Shown: positions 7,726 through 16,469, counted from the first letter of the stretch. The stretch is DNA of 64,000 bases from Anaerofilum faecale (GCA_019114265.1 DXFV01000012.1:1-64000); one strand, 5' to 3'. Program-made: numbers and translations. The notes: generated by a model from the letters alone, not told the origin.

Positions 7726-8850
7726 ATGGCAAGGGCATTGCGTCGGCTGGCCACGGCGGCGGCCGCGGCGGTGGTGGCGGCGGCGTCGGTGCAGGCGGCA
7801 AGCTCCTCGCCGGTGGGGGCCGGGCAGGCGGCGGCCATGCTGGGCAGCCTGCTGTCGGCGCCGGCCGCGGCGGCGGGGGCGATGCGCCAGATGGCGGACG
7901 GCGCCCAATATGCCCAGACGGTGGACGAGGACGAGCTGGGCAGCGGCTTCTGGACCGAGCTGCCCACCGAGGACGAGCTCCTGCCCACCCCCACGCCGGC
8001 GGCCTCCAGCGCGCCCGACAGCACCCCGCAGGAGACGCCCGCCGCCCCGCCCGAAGGCTCGATGCCCATCGCAGAGGCGCACTACGGCAAGGGGGAGGGA
8101 GACCTGTACATCCCCTGCGGAGCGGGCACCATCAAAAACCTCACCGACCTGCCCGCGGCGGAGGTGGCGGCGGAGGTGGGGCAGCCGCTGCCCTTTGCGA
8201 TCGAGCTGAACAGCAGCGAGCCGCAGGTGCTGATCATGCACACCCACGCCACCGAGACCTACCAGCTGCACGACGATCTCTGGTACGACCCCTCCTTCAA
8301 CGCCCGCAGCACCGACAACGCGGTGAACATGACGGCGGTGGGGGCGGTGATCGCCGGGGTGCTGAACGACGCGGGCATCCACACGGTGCAGGACACCACC
8401 CTGCACGACTACCCCAGCTACACCGGCGCCTACGAGCGCAGCAACGCCACCGTGCGGCACTGGCTGGAGGAATACCCCTCCATCAAGGTGGTGCTGGACG
8501 TCCACCGCGACGCCATCGAGTACGAGGACGGCACCCGGGTCAAGCCGGTGGCCGAGATCGGCGGCCTGAAGGCGGCACAGGTGATGATCATCTGCGGCGC
8601 CGACAACGGCGGCAACCTGCCCAACTTCAAGCAGAACCTGCGCTTTGCGGCCGCCTGGCAGGACAAGATCGAGACGATGTTCCCCGGCCTTGCGCGGCCG
8701 GTGCTGTTCGACTACCGCTACTACAACCAGGACCTCACCACCGGCAGCCTGCTGATCGAGATGGGCGGCCACGGCAACTGTCTGGAGGAGGCAAAGTACT
8801 CCGGCCAGCTGGTGGCCCAGGCGCTGGCGGCGCTGTTCGGCGCGGGGTGA
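7726..8850 (+). CDS. spoIIP: Stage II sporulation protein P (SpoIIP)
   Basis: Peptidoglycan amidase/endopeptidase needed for engulfment of the forespore, acting with SpoIID and SpoIIM. The 374-residue protein has an N-terminal signal or anchor (residues 1-27, RRLATAAAAAVVAAASVQA), a low-complexity Pro/Ser/Thr linker, and a C-terminal SpoIIP domain. That domain has VLIMHTHATETY (catalytic His region), NMTAVGAVIAGVLNDAGI, VVLDVHRDAIEY and GSLLIEMGGHGNCLEEA. The start is placed at the Met before the signal helix; GGGGGCGG is the only ribosome site, so this start is less certain than the product. Its presence implies that the organism or its recent ancestor sporulates. Confidence 0.9.
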   Translation: MARALRRLATAAAAAVVAAASVQAASSSPVGAGQAAAMLGSLLSAPAAAAGAMRQMADGAQYAQTVDEDELGSGFWTELPTEDELLPTPTPAASSAPDSTPQETPAAPPEGSMPIAEAHYGKGEGDLYIPCGAGTIKNLTDLPAAEVAAEVGQPLPFAIELNSSEPQVLIMHTHATETYQLHDDLWYDPSFNARSTDNAVNMTAVGAVIAGVLNDAGIHTVQDTTLHDYPSYTGAYERSNATVRHWLEEYPSIKVVLDVHRDAIEYEDGTRVKPVAEIGGLKAAQVMIICGADNGGNLPNFKQNLRFAAAWQDKIETMFPGLARPVLFDYRYYNQDLTTGSLLIEMGGHGNCLEEAKYSGQLVAQALAALFGAG

Positions 8851-8867
8851 AGGAGGGCGGACGCGGG

Positions 8868-8902
8868 AAAACCGGCCGGGACGCATGGTCCCGGCCGGTT
8901 TT
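8868..8902 (+). terminator. Terminator after spoIIP
   Basis: A 14-bp perfect stem (AAAACCGGCCGGGA and complement) with a 7-nt loop lies 18 nt after the stop, ending in TTTT. The A-rich left arm could also act for the opposite strand. Confidence 0.8.
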
Positions 8903-8998
8903 CGCATGGTTGGCGGGAAGCGGCGGTATCCGCAGGCCCCCGGAAAAACACGGTTCCATCCCATACGCCAGCGGGCTTGTGCAGCCGGAACGCTTCGA

Positions 8999-9043
8999 CC
9001 TCATCCGGCGCTCTGCGCCACCTTCCCCTTGCCAGGGGAAGGC
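8999..9043 (+). repeat. Intergenic double-hairpin repeat, unit A
   Basis: A 45-bp copy of the dispersed repeat: CCTCATCC, a GC hairpin (GGCGCTCTGCGCC), then CACC and a second hairpin (TTCCCC...GGGGAA). It is preceded by the conserved spacer motif TTGTGCAGCCGG. It ends exactly one base before the stop codon of the MFS gene, between the 3' ends of spoIIP and that gene. The 90 bases before it look like the spacer of the larger composites. Confidence 0.85.
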
Positions 9044-10222
9044 TTATTTTTTCACGGACAGCCCGGCGGTGCGGGTCACGCCGCACAGCAGCTGCACCCC
9101 GATGCCCGCCGCCAGCATAAGGCCCAGACCGGTCCACAGCGCGGGCACGCCGACATGCCTCAGCGCCACCGCCGCTACGCCGCTGCCCAGCAGCGCGCCC
9201 AGCCGGCAGAGCAGGCTGTCCACGCTCATCACGGTGGCCCGCTGGGCGGGCGGGATGGCGGCCTGGAGCATCGAGGTGCGGGCGAGGTCGCCGCCGCCCA
9301 TACACAGATACAGCGCCCCAAATCCGCCCACATAGCCCCACAGGGTCGTCATATGGCCCAGCGCGGCCAGCCAGCCGGCCACCGCCAGATACGACACCGC
9401 ATACACCCGCTCCAGCCGCAGGCGCGCCGCGAACCGCCCGATGACCGCCATGCCCGCCGCCGCGCCGAACATGCTGATGCAGCTCATCACGCCCAGCAGC
9501 GGGGTGTAGCCGCCGGCCAGCTGCTCCAGGTGCGGCTGCCAGTAGGTCTCCAGATTCCCCAGCGCCGCCCCCAGCACCACGCCGCCGGCCAGCAGCAGGA
9601 TCAGCGGCCGGTTGGAGGCCATCCGCCGCCAGCCGTCCGGCCTTCTGCGCGCGGCGTGGGGGAGGGGAGGATCGGCCGGGATGCCCGCCGCCGCGGCCAG
9701 CGCCCCCAGGCGCAGCGCAAACCGCGCCAGCAGCAGCGGCGCATAGGGCAGGAGAAAGGCGGGCGCGGCCGCACCCACCGCACCGCCCGCCAGCGCGCCC
9801 ACCGCAAGGCCGCCCGTTTCCAGCAGGTTCATCCAGGAGGCGGCGCGGGGCAGCGTCTCCTTTCCGCGCGCGTCGATCCAGCGCTGGAAGAACAGCGAGG
9901 ACAGGCTGCCGCTCTCAAAGGCGGCGGCCGCGCCCAGCAGCATCATCCCTCCAAACGCCTGCCCGGTGAAGGCCAGCACCAGATCCCCCGCCGCCCCGAT
10001 GGTGTGGGCGACGAGATAGACCCGGCGGCGTCCCCACCGGTCGGAAGCCATGCCGCTGGGCAGCTCCAGCAGCACCACCGTCAGCGCAAAGGCGCCGGTG
10101 GCCAGCGCGAGCGTGCTCTGATCCAACCCGCGGGAGAGCACCAGCAGGCTCAGCACCGGCAGCAGCAGCCCCTTGCCCAGTCCGGCCAGCCCAAAGGCCG
10201 CCAGATACCGCCGCGCGCTCAT
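9044..10222 (-). CDS. MFS exporter under an ArsR-like regulator
   Basis: Major facilitator protein of 392 residues with about twelve helices. The cytoplasmic loop signature between helices 2 and 3 is GMASDRWGRRRVYL (near residue 55-68), typical of drug-exporter branches. SLSSLFFQRWIDARG after helix 4 resembles a set of clostridial MFS proteins found beside ArsR-type repressors. The ATG overlaps the regulator stop by four bases (ATGA), so the two are translated together from the operator-controlled promoter at 10.8 kb. The substrate is unknown; a drug or metabolite sensed by the regulator is likely. Confidence 0.85.
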   Translation of the reverse strand: MSARRYLAAFGLAGLGKGLLLPVLSLLVLSRGLDQSTLALATGAFALTVVLLELPSGMASDRWGRRRVYLVAHTIGAAGDLVLAFTGQAFGGMMLLGAAAAFESGSLSSLFFQRWIDARGKETLPRAASWMNLLETGGLAVGALAGGAVGAAAPAFLLPYAPLLLARFALRLGALAAAAGIPADPPLPHAARRRPDGWRRMASNRPLILLLAGGVVLGAALGNLETYWQPHLEQLAGGYTPLLGVMSCISMFGAAAGMAVIGRFAARLRLERVYAVSYLAVAGWLAALGHMTTLWGYVGGFGALYLCMGGGDLARTSMLQAAIPPAQRATVMSVDSLLCRLGALLGSGVAAVALRHVGVPALWTGLGLMLAAGIGVQLLCGVTRTAGLSVKK

Positions 10223-10764
10223 TTCTTCTCCTCCCCGTCGGGGCCGCCGAACACCACAAAATTGTACGCCTGCGTGCCGGGGCGGCGGGCGGCATGGGCC
10301 GAGACGAATGCCCGGAGCTGCCGCCACAGGGCGGCGGCTTCGTCCGGCGTCAGCCAGAGAATGCCGTCCATCATATCGGCGTCTTCGGGTTTTGGTTCCC
10401 GATCCAGCTGGGGCAGGAAGCGCTCGAGGTCCTCCAGCACCAGACGGCGGATGGCCTGACGGCGGGCATCGGAGGCGGCCTCGGGCAGCTCGGCAAAGGT
10501 CACGTCCACATCGGCGTCGCGGAAATAGCGGGCGGTGAAGCCGTGCACCCGTTTGGTGCCCGCCTCCTCCACCAGCCCGATCTCCCGCAGCACGTTCAGA
10601 TGGTGCCCCGCGCTGGACGGCGCAATGCCCAGCCGGTCGGCCAGCTGCTTGGCGGTCATGCCCTCCTCGCTGCTGCGCAGCAGGGCGAGGATGCGCTGGC
10701 GGGTGGGCTGCATATACGCCCGCAGCTGCTTTTCGGTGACAAGACGGATACACTTCCGTTCCAT
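10219..10764 (-). CDS. ArsR/winged-helix transcriptional repressor of the MFS operon
   Basis: DNA-binding regulator of 181 residues. A winged helix-turn-helix spans about residues 15-75 (QPTRQRILALLRSS, then MTAKQLADRLGIAPSSAGHH as helix-turn-helix, then LNVLREIGLVEEAG as wing). The C-terminal half is an effector or dimerisation region not typical of short metal-sensing ArsR proteins and lacks an obvious Cys metal site. The Met at 10764 is chosen because AGGGGG lies 7 nt upstream. It heads a two-gene operon and its promoter is covered by perfect palindromes, so autorepression is likely. Confidence 0.86.
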   Translation of the reverse strand: MERKCIRLVTEKQLRAYMQPTRQRILALLRSSEEGMTAKQLADRLGIAPSSAGHHLNVLREIGLVEEAGTKRVHGFTARYFRDADVDVTFAELPEAASDARRQAIRRLVLEDLERFLPQLDREPKPEDADMMDGILWLTPDEAAALWRQLRAFVSAHAARRPGTQAYNFVVFGGPDGEEKK

Positions 10765-10778
10765 AAAAAGGCCCCCTG

Positions 10779-10833
10779 ACATAACATTTTTTGTTATGTT
10801 GACAGTATAACATACCAATTTTTGTTATGTCAA
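10779..10833 (-). promoter_or_regulatory. Promoter and palindromic operators of the ArsR/MFS operon
   Basis: On the minus strand a consensus -35 TTGACA (10828-10833) and extended -10 TGTTATACT (TATACT at 10804-10809) are 18 nt apart. A perfect inverted repeat, ACATAACA-N5-TGTTATGT, occupies 10779-10799 just downstream of the -10. The same half-site recurs across the -35 (TGTTATGT, 10823-10830) facing TAACAT by the -10. This is a typical two-site repressor operator; the adjacent ArsR protein is the obvious ligand. Confidence 0.85.
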
Positions 10834-10885
10834 GCGGACCGGCGGCACTTTTTGGGGCGGAATGCAGAAACAGGGACAGACTCGA

Positions 10886-11118
10886 CCTCATCCGGCGCTT
10901 TGCGCCACCTTCCCCTTGCCAGGGGAAGGCTTTCGATGGGGAACAGCACCGGCGGTTTCCTCCCAAAGGCTTCCCCCTGGGGGGAAGCTGTCGCCCGCAG
11001 GGGGACGGATGAGGGGGAAGCTTCCGGGCGGCACCTGTTTCCCCTCGGCGCTGTGCAGGCGGCGCAGCTTCGACCTCATCCGGCGCTTTGCGCCACCTTC
11101 CCCTTGCCAGGGGAAGGC
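10886..11118. repeat. Composite repeat locus A-B-A
   Basis: Three units of the dispersed repeat: A at 10886-10930, B (reverse orientation) at 10969-11014, and A at 11074-11118. The two A copies are identical over nearly their whole length. The A to B linker is 38 nt, longer than elsewhere. The B to A spacer carries CTGTGCAGGCGG, the motif shared by most copies. It lies between the promoter of the ArsR/MFS operon and the 3' end of hisS, one of only two tandem junctions with the repeat. Confidence 0.88.
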
Positions 11119-11140
11119 GTTCGATGGGGGCAGCGCTCTG

Positions 11141-11172
11141 TTTTCCACAAGAAAGCAGCCCCTTGTGGAAAA
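11141..11172. other. Inverted repeat with DnaA-box-like arms
   Basis: A perfect 11-bp inverted repeat, TTTTCCACAAG-N10-CTTGTGGAAAA, in the gap between the A-B-A repeat and the hisS terminator. Each arm contains TTTTCCACA, one mismatch from the DnaA box TTATCCACA. It has no T-run and no gene to terminate. Its role is unknown. Confidence 0.6.
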
Positions 11173-11269
11173 CTCCACAGAGGGCTGCCGCCTGCCGAAA
11201 TCGTGTCCGCACAGAGGGGTCCTGCGCACCGGAAGATCTTCCCGGCCTGTTCTGCCGCAAACAGAAAAC

Positions 11270-11292
11270 CCGCCGGGAATATCCCGGCGGGA
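11270..11292 (-). terminator. Terminator of hisS
   Basis: A 10-bp perfect stem (CCCGCCGGGA/TCCCGGCGGG) with a 3-nt loop is followed on the minus strand by TTTTCTGTTTG, 14 nt after the hisS stop. Confidence 0.85.
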
Positions 11293-11305
11293 AACGCTCA
11301 TTTTC

Positions 11306-12553
11306 TCAGTTCTGCCGCTCGGCAAACAGGCGGGGCTGGTCTCCCTCGCCGTAGACCAGGTAGCCGTCGAAGCCCTGCTCCTCCAGGCGGTTCAGCAGCT
11401 TGCCCAGCTTCTTGGGCCGGATGTAGACGCCCACGCTGTCGCCGCCGGTGCGCAGGGCGGCCGCCTTCTGCATCGCGGGCACCGTCTCGTCCTCGTTGCA
11501 CAGCACCGCGATGCGGCGCGCACGGCCGGGGATCTCGCAGCCCTGCTCCTGCAGGATGGCAAAGATGCGCTCGAAGCCGATCGAGAAGCCCACCGCCGGC
11601 ACGTTCTCGCCGGTGAACTTGCCCACCAGACCGTCGTAGCGGCCGCCGCCGCCGATGCTGCCGCGGAACTTGTTGCTCTGGATCTCGAACACGGTGCCGG
11701 TGTAGTAGCCCTGCCCGCGCACCAGCAGCAGGTCGAACTCCACGTCGTAGCCGCCCGCCGCCAGCACCTGCACATCCGCCAGCAGCTTGCGGGTGCGCTG
11801 CACCACCTCGTTCTCGCCGCACACCGCGGCCACTGCGTCCAGCGTGCGCTCGCCGTCCAGCAGCTTCTGCAGCGCGGCGCAGGCGTCCTCCGCGATGCCC
11901 TTGCCGGCCAGCTCAGCCATCACGCCCTCGCCGCCGATCTTGTCCCACTTGTCCAGGCTCACGCAGACGGTGTCCATCTGCTCGTCGGCCACGCCGCAGG
12001 CGGCCAGACACGCCTTCAGCAGGCGGCGGTCGTTCAGCTTGATGGTGAACCGGCCGATGTCCAGCTTCTGCAGGGCGGCGGCGGTGGTGGCGATCAGCTC
12101 CAGCTCGCACAGCGGCGACTCGCTGCCCAGAATATCAATGTCGCACTGCACAAATTCGCGCATGCGGCCCTTCTGCGGGCGCTCGGCGCGGTAGGATTTG
12201 TCGATCTGGATGCACTTGAACGGATTGCCCAGCCTGGCGCGGTTGGCCGCGTAGAAACGGCTCAGCGGCAGGGTGAGGTCGTAGCGCAGGCCCAGGTCGG
12301 CCAGCTGGCTCTCGTCGCCGGCGGCCAGCGCCTTTTCCAGCTTTTCGCCGCGCTTGAGGATCTTGAACATCAGGTTCAGATTGTCGCCGCCGTCGCTCTT
12401 TTCCAGGTTCTCCATGTGCTCGATGGCGGGGGTGAGGATGCGCTCGAACCCGGCGGCGCGGTAGGTGTCCAGAATCACCCCCTGCATGTAGTCGCGCAGG
12501 AGGGTCTGGGAAGGCAGGTAGTCGGCCGTGCCCTTGACGGGAGTGGATTTCAT
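11306..12553 (-). CDS. hisS: Histidyl-tRNA synthetase
   Basis: Class II aminoacyl-tRNA synthetase charging tRNA-His, 415 residues, close to the usual 420. Visible motifs: KGTADYLPSQ at the N-terminus, motif 2 region REFVQCDIDILG (about residue 134-145), the His-specific loop LVRGQGYYTGTVFE near residue 276-289, GGGGRYDGLVGKF, and motif 3 VGFSIGFERIF. The C-terminal anticodon-binding domain follows. The start has GAAAGGAA upstream, and a consensus-like promoter lies 24 nt before it. Monocistronic. Confidence 0.95.
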   Translation of the reverse strand: MKSTPVKGTADYLPSQTLLRDYMQGVILDTYRAAGFERILTPAIEHMENLEKSDGGDNLNLMFKILKRGEKLEKALAAGDESQLADLGLRYDLTLPLSRFYAANRARLGNPFKCIQIDKSYRAERPQKGRMREFVQCDIDILGSESPLCELELIATTAAALQKLDIGRFTIKLNDRRLLKACLAACGVADEQMDTVCVSLDKWDKIGGEGVMAELAGKGIAEDACAALQKLLDGERTLDAVAAVCGENEVVQRTRKLLADVQVLAAGGYDVEFDLLLVRGQGYYTGTVFEIQSNKFRGSIGGGGRYDGLVGKFTGENVPAVGFSIGFERIFAILQEQGCEIPGRARRIAVLCNEDETVPAMQKAAALRTGGDSVGVYIRPKKLGKLLNRLEEQGFDGYLVYGEGDQPRLFAERQN

Positions 12554-12576
12554 TTTTCCATGTTCCTTTCAAAATA

Positions 12577-12606
12577 AGTATAAAAGTTTTACTCGATTTT
12601 TTTCAA
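12577..12606 (-). promoter_or_regulatory. Promoter of hisS
   Basis: On the minus strand TTGAAA (12601-12606) and TATACT (12577-12582) are 18 nt apart, 24 nt before the hisS start. No T-box features fit in such a short leader. Confidence 0.65.
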
Positions 12607-12637
12607 AAAATCGCGGATTCCAAAGGCAGAGCCTTTG
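12597..12637 (-). terminator. Possible terminator of asnA
   Basis: A hairpin CCAAAGGC/GCCTTTGG (12619-12637) lies downstream of asnA, with a T-run (GATTTTTT) about 10 nt beyond it on the minus strand. The T-run overlaps the hisS promoter. The distance from stem to T-run makes it a weak call. Confidence 0.4.
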
Positions 12638-12659
12638 GGTCGGCAGAAGGGGAAGGCGA

Positions 12660-13667
12660 TCACAGCAGCGCCACGCCCGCCGCCTTGCAGACGCGGCGGG
12701 TCTTTTCGTCCCAGATGGACGCCTGCACCTCGCCGATGTGCGCCTTGCCCAGCAGCAGCATGCACAGCCGGCTCTGGCCGATACCGCCGCCCATCGTCAG
12801 CGGCAGGGTGCCGTCCAGCACCATCTGGTGGAACGGGTATTTCCGCCGGTCGTCGCAGCCCGACGCGCGCAGCTGGGCGTCCATCGACGCCGCGTCCACA
12901 CGGATGCCCATCGAGGAGATCTCCAGCGCACAGCCCAGCGTCTCGTGCCAGAACAGCAGGTCGCCGTTCAGGGCCCAGTCGTCGTAGTCGGGCGCGCGGC
13001 CGTCGTGCGGCTTGCCGTTTGCCAGCGGGCCGCCGATCTGCATCAGGAACACCGTTTTATGCTGCTTTGTGATCTCCTGCTCGCGCTGCTTGGCGGTCAG
13101 CTCCGGCCAGCGCGCTTCCAGCTCGCGGGTGGTGACGAAGGCGACCTCCTCGCACAGCTCCACGTCCACCGCCGGGAAATGCAGCTTCACCTTCTCCAGC
13201 GTGCGCACGATGCACTGCACGATCGTCTTCACGGTGGCGCGCAGGGTGGCCTCGGTGCGGGTCTCGGGGGTGATGACCTTCTCCCAGTCCCACTGGTCCA
13301 CATACACCGAGTGCAGGTTGTCCAGCTCCTCGTCGCGGCGGATGGCGTTCATGTCGGTGTAGATGCCCTTGCCCGGGCGGAAATCGTACTGATACAGCGC
13401 CATGCGCTTCCATTTGGCCAGGCTGTGCACCACCTGCGCCTCGCACCCGGCGGCCGGGATGTCGAACTGCACCGGCCGCTCGACGCCGTTCAGGTCGTCG
13501 TTCAGGCCGCTGCCCGCCTCCACGAACAGCGGGGCGGTGGCGCGCACCAGGTTCATCTGGTGGCGGAACTCGTCCTGGAAGGCGTGCTTGAGCACGTCGA
13601 TGGCTTTCTGTGTCTGGTACAGGCTGAGCCTGGACACATACCCCTGCGGGATCGTTACTCGATTCAT
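12660..13667 (-). CDS. asnA: Aspartate--ammonia ligase (asparagine synthetase A)
   Basis: ATP-dependent ammonia-using asparagine synthetase, 335 residues, structurally related to class II aminoacyl-tRNA synthetases. Family stretches include YQTQKAIDVLKHAFQDEF near the N-terminus, ERPVQFDIPA, SLAKWKRMALYQYDF, DQWDWEKVITPETR and the C-terminal LPLTMGGGIGQSRLCMLLL. The Met at 13667 is chosen because GGAG precedes it by 9 nt; the in-frame extension upstream lies in the promoter region. It has its own promoter, and hisS starts downstream with its own promoter, so asparagine supply may be regulated separately. Confidence 0.94.
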   Translation of the reverse strand: MNRVTIPQGYVSRLSLYQTQKAIDVLKHAFQDEFRHQMNLVRATAPLFVEAGSGLNDDLNGVERPVQFDIPAAGCEAQVVHSLAKWKRMALYQYDFRPGKGIYTDMNAIRRDEELDNLHSVYVDQWDWEKVITPETRTEATLRATVKTIVQCIVRTLEKVKLHFPAVDVELCEEVAFVTTRELEARWPELTAKQREQEITKQHKTVFLMQIGGPLANGKPHDGRAPDYDDWALNGDLLFWHETLGCALEISSMGIRVDAASMDAQLRASGCDDRRKYPFHQMVLDGTLPLTMGGGIGQSRLCMLLLGKAHIGEVQASIWDEKTRRVCKAAGVALL

Positions 13668-13733
13668 ACTTCCCAACTCCCTCTTTCTCTCGGCGCGGCG
13701 CCCCTCTTTTGCGGCCGCAAACCGCTTTGGTTC

Positions 13734-13763
13734 ATTATAGGGCTTTTTGGCGGCGGCTGTCAA
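13734..13763 (-). promoter_or_regulatory. Promoter of asnA
   Basis: Minus-strand consensus -35 TTGACA (13758-13763) and -10 TATAAT (13734-13739) with an 18-nt spacer, about 65 nt before the asnA start. Confidence 0.8.
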
Positions 13764-13777
13764 CCGCGAAGGCAAAC

Positions 13778-13810
13778 AGCGCGGGCGCGGCCGATGGCCG
13801 CGCCCGCGCT
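13778..13810 (-). terminator. Terminator hairpin after adhE
   Basis: A perfect 15-bp inverted repeat (AGCGCGGGCGCGGCC and complement) with a 3-nt loop lies 38 nt past the adhE stop. The T-run after it is poor (GTTTGCCTT), so termination rests on the very strong stem. Confidence 0.65.
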
Positions 13811-13847
13811 GCGAACAGGAAAACGAATATTTCGGGGATAGTTTGGA

Positions 13848-16469
13848 TTATACCTCGCTGCCGTTGTAGGCCTTGATGTACAGATCCTTGATCTCGGACA
13901 CCAGGGGATACACGGGGTTGGCGGTGGTGCACTGATCCTCGAAGGCCTTGTAGCTCAGGTTCTCCACTTTGCTCATGAACTCGGCCTCGTCGATGCCGCA
14001 CTCCTTGATGCTGGCGGGACGGTCCACGGCCTTCATCAGGTCCTGGATGGCCTTGATCAGGCTGTTCACGCCTTCCTCGGTGGTGGAGGCGGGCAGGCCC
14101 AGGTAACGGGCGATCTTGGCATAGCGCTTGTCCGCGATGTACTCCTTGTATTTGGGGAAGGAGGCGAACTTGCTGGGCTTCTGGGCGTTGTATTTCACAA
14201 CGTAGGGCAGCAGGATGGCGTTGGCACGGCCGTGGGGGATGTGGAACTCGCCGCCCAGCTTGTGAGCCATCGAGTGGTTCAGGCCCAGGAAGGCGTTGGT
14301 GAAGGCCATGCCGGCGATGCAGGAAGCGTTGTGCATCTTCTCGCGGGCCAGGCGCTCGCCCTTATAGCTGCGCTCCAGATACTCGAACACCAGGTAGATG
14401 GCATGCAGGGCCAGGCCGTCGGTGTAGTCGCTGGCCATGACGGACACATAGGCCTCGATGGCGTGGGTCAGCACGTCCAGACCGGTGTCGGCCACGATGC
14501 TCTTGGGCATGGACCAGGTGAACTGCGGGTCGATGATGGCCACATCGGGGGTCAGGCTGTAGTCGGCCAGAGGATACTTGATGTTGCCGTTCTTCTTGTC
14601 GGTGATGACCGAGAAGCTGGTCACCTCGGAACCGGTGCCGGAGGTGGTGGGGATGGCGACCATCTTGGTCTTGGTGCCCAGTTTCGGGAACTTGAAGGCG
14701 CGCTTGCGGATATCCAGGAAGCGCTGGCGCAGGCCGTCGAAGCTGGTCTCGGGATGCTCGTAGAACAGCCACATGCCCTTGGCCGCGTCGATGGCGGAAC
14801 CGCCGCCGATGGCGATGATCACGTCGGGCTTGAAGGCGCGCATGGCCTCCACGCCGCGCATGATGCACTCAACGGAGGGATCGCTCTCCACGTCGGAGTA
14901 GATCTCGCTGTGGCAGTACTGCTCGCGCTTGCGCAGGTAGTAGAGCACCTTGTCCACGTTGCCCAGCTGCACCATCACGGGGTCGGTGACGATGAAGGCG
15001 CGGGAGATGTCCTCCATCTTCTCCAGGTACTGGATGGAATCTTCCTCGAAGTAGATCTTGGGGGGAACCTTAAACCACTGCATATTCACTCTCCGTTTGG
15101 CAATGCGCTTTTTGTTGATCAGGTTGACGGTGGTCACGTTCTGAGAAACAGAGTTCTTGCCGTAGGAGCCGCAGCCCAGGGTCAGAGAGGGGGTGTTGGT
15201 GTTGTAGATGTCGCCGATGGCGCCCTGCGAAGAGGGGCTGTTCACGATGATACGGCCCACGCGCATGGCCACGCCGTAGGCGTCGGCGGTCTCCATGCTG
15301 CCGGTGTGGATCACAGCGGAGTGGCCCAGGCCGCCCAGCTCCAGCATCTTGTTGGCGTAGGCAAAGCCCTGCTCCTGGCTGTCGCAGGTGAAGTAGGCCA
15401 GAACCGGGCTCAGCTTCTCCTTGCTCAGGGGATACTGCTCGCTGGGTTCGGGCAGCGGCGCGATCAGGATCTTGGTCTTTTCAGGCACCTTCAGGCCGGC
15501 CTGCTCGGCGATCCAGTTGGCGCTCTTGCCAACCAGCGGCGCAAACACGCCCTTGTTGGGGTCGGGGAACATGTATTTGGTCAGAGCCTCGGTCTCGGCC
15601 TCGTTCAGGAAGTAGCAGCCGTTGGCCTTCATGTAGCTCTCGAAGTCCGCCGCGATCTCCTTGTCCACGATGACGGCCTGCTCGGAAGCGCAGATCATGC
15701 CGTTGTCGAAGGTCTTGGACATCATCAGGTCGGTGCAGGCGCGGTGCAGGTCGGCCGTCTTGTCGATGTAGCAGGGCACGTTGCCGGGGCCAACGCCCAG
15801 GGCGGGCTTGCCGCAGCTGTAGGCGGACTTCACCATGCCGGGGCCGCCGGTGGCCAGGATGGTGGCAACGCCGGGATGGGCCATCAGGCGCTGGGTGGCG
15901 TCGATGGAGGGATGCTCGATCCACTGGATGCAGTTCTCGGGCGCGCCGGCCTTCACGGCAGCTTCATACACCACGCGGGCCGCCTCCACAGAGCACTTCT
16001 GCGCAGAGGGATGGAACGCAAAGACGATGGGGTTGCGGGTCTTTACGGCGATCAGGCTCTTGAACATGGTGGTGGAGGTGGGGTTGGTGGTGGGGGTCAC
16101 GCCGCAGATCACGCCCACGGGCTCGGCCACTTCCACATAGCCCTCCATCTCGTTCTCGTCCAGAACGCCGACGGTCTTTTCTTTCTTGATGTCGTGCCAG
16201 ATGTACTCGGTGGCGAACATGTTCTTGATCACCTTGTCCTCGTACACACCGCGGCCGGTCTCCTCAACCGCCATGCGGGCCAGCTCCTGGTGCTTGTCCA
16301 GGCCGGCCAGGGCCATCTCATGTACAATATGGTCGATCTGCTCCTGATCCAGAGCCAGGAACTGCTCCAGGGCTTTCTGTGCCTTGGCAACCAGTTCGTC
16401 GATCATGGCGTTGGTCTCAGGCACGGCGGTCTCCACCGTCTCGACCTTCACATTTTTCTTCTCTGCCAT
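13848..16469 (-). CDS. adhE: Bifunctional acetaldehyde-CoA/alcohol dehydrogenase
   Basis: Converts acetyl-CoA to acetaldehyde and then ethanol with two NADH, re-oxidising the cofactor during fermentation. The 873-residue length is typical. The N-terminal aldehyde dehydrogenase half (about 1-440) has VICGVTPTTNPTSTT and the catalytic Cys in DNGMICASEQ near residue 255. The C-terminal Fe-dependent alcohol dehydrogenase half has GGGSAIDAAKGMW and the metal-binding region GLNHSMAHKLGGEFHIPHGR. RBS AGGAGG lies about 8 nt upstream. The promoter is overlaid by a near-perfect Rex box, so expression should rise when NADH is high. AdhE usually assembles into spirosomes. No partner gene is in the operon. 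Confidence 0.97.
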   Translation of the reverse strand: MAEKKNVKVETVETAVPETNAMIDELVAKAQKALEQFLALDQEQIDHIVHEMALAGLDKHQELARMAVEETGRGVYEDKVIKNMFATEYIWHDIKKEKTVGVLDENEMEGYVEVAEPVGVICGVTPTTNPTSTTMFKSLIAVKTRNPIVFAFHPSAQKCSVEAARVVYEAAVKAGAPENCIQWIEHPSIDATQRLMAHPGVATILATGGPGMVKSAYSCGKPALGVGPGNVPCYIDKTADLHRACTDLMMSKTFDNGMICASEQAVIVDKEIAADFESYMKANGCYFLNEAETEALTKYMFPDPNKGVFAPLVGKSANWIAEQAGLKVPEKTKILIAPLPEPSEQYPLSKEKLSPVLAYFTCDSQEQGFAYANKMLELGGLGHSAVIHTGSMETADAYGVAMRVGRIIVNSPSSQGAIGDIYNTNTPSLTLGCGSYGKNSVSQNVTTVNLINKKRIAKRRVNMQWFKVPPKIYFEEDSIQYLEKMEDISRAFIVTDPVMVQLGNVDKVLYYLRKREQYCHSEIYSDVESDPSVECIMRGVEAMRAFKPDVIIAIGGGSAIDAAKGMWLFYEHPETSFDGLRQRFLDIRKRAFKFPKLGTKTKMVAIPTTSGTGSEVTSFSVITDKKNGNIKYPLADYSLTPDVAIIDPQFTWSMPKSIVADTGLDVLTHAIEAYVSVMASDYTDGLALHAIYLVFEYLERSYKGERLAREKMHNASCIAGMAFTNAFLGLNHSMAHKLGGEFHIPHGRANAILLPYVVKYNAQKPSKFASFPKYKEYIADKRYAKIARYLGLPASTTEEGVNSLIKAIQDLMKAVDRPASIKECGIDEAEFMSKVENLSYKAFEDQCTTANPVYPLVSEIKDLYIKAYNGSEV

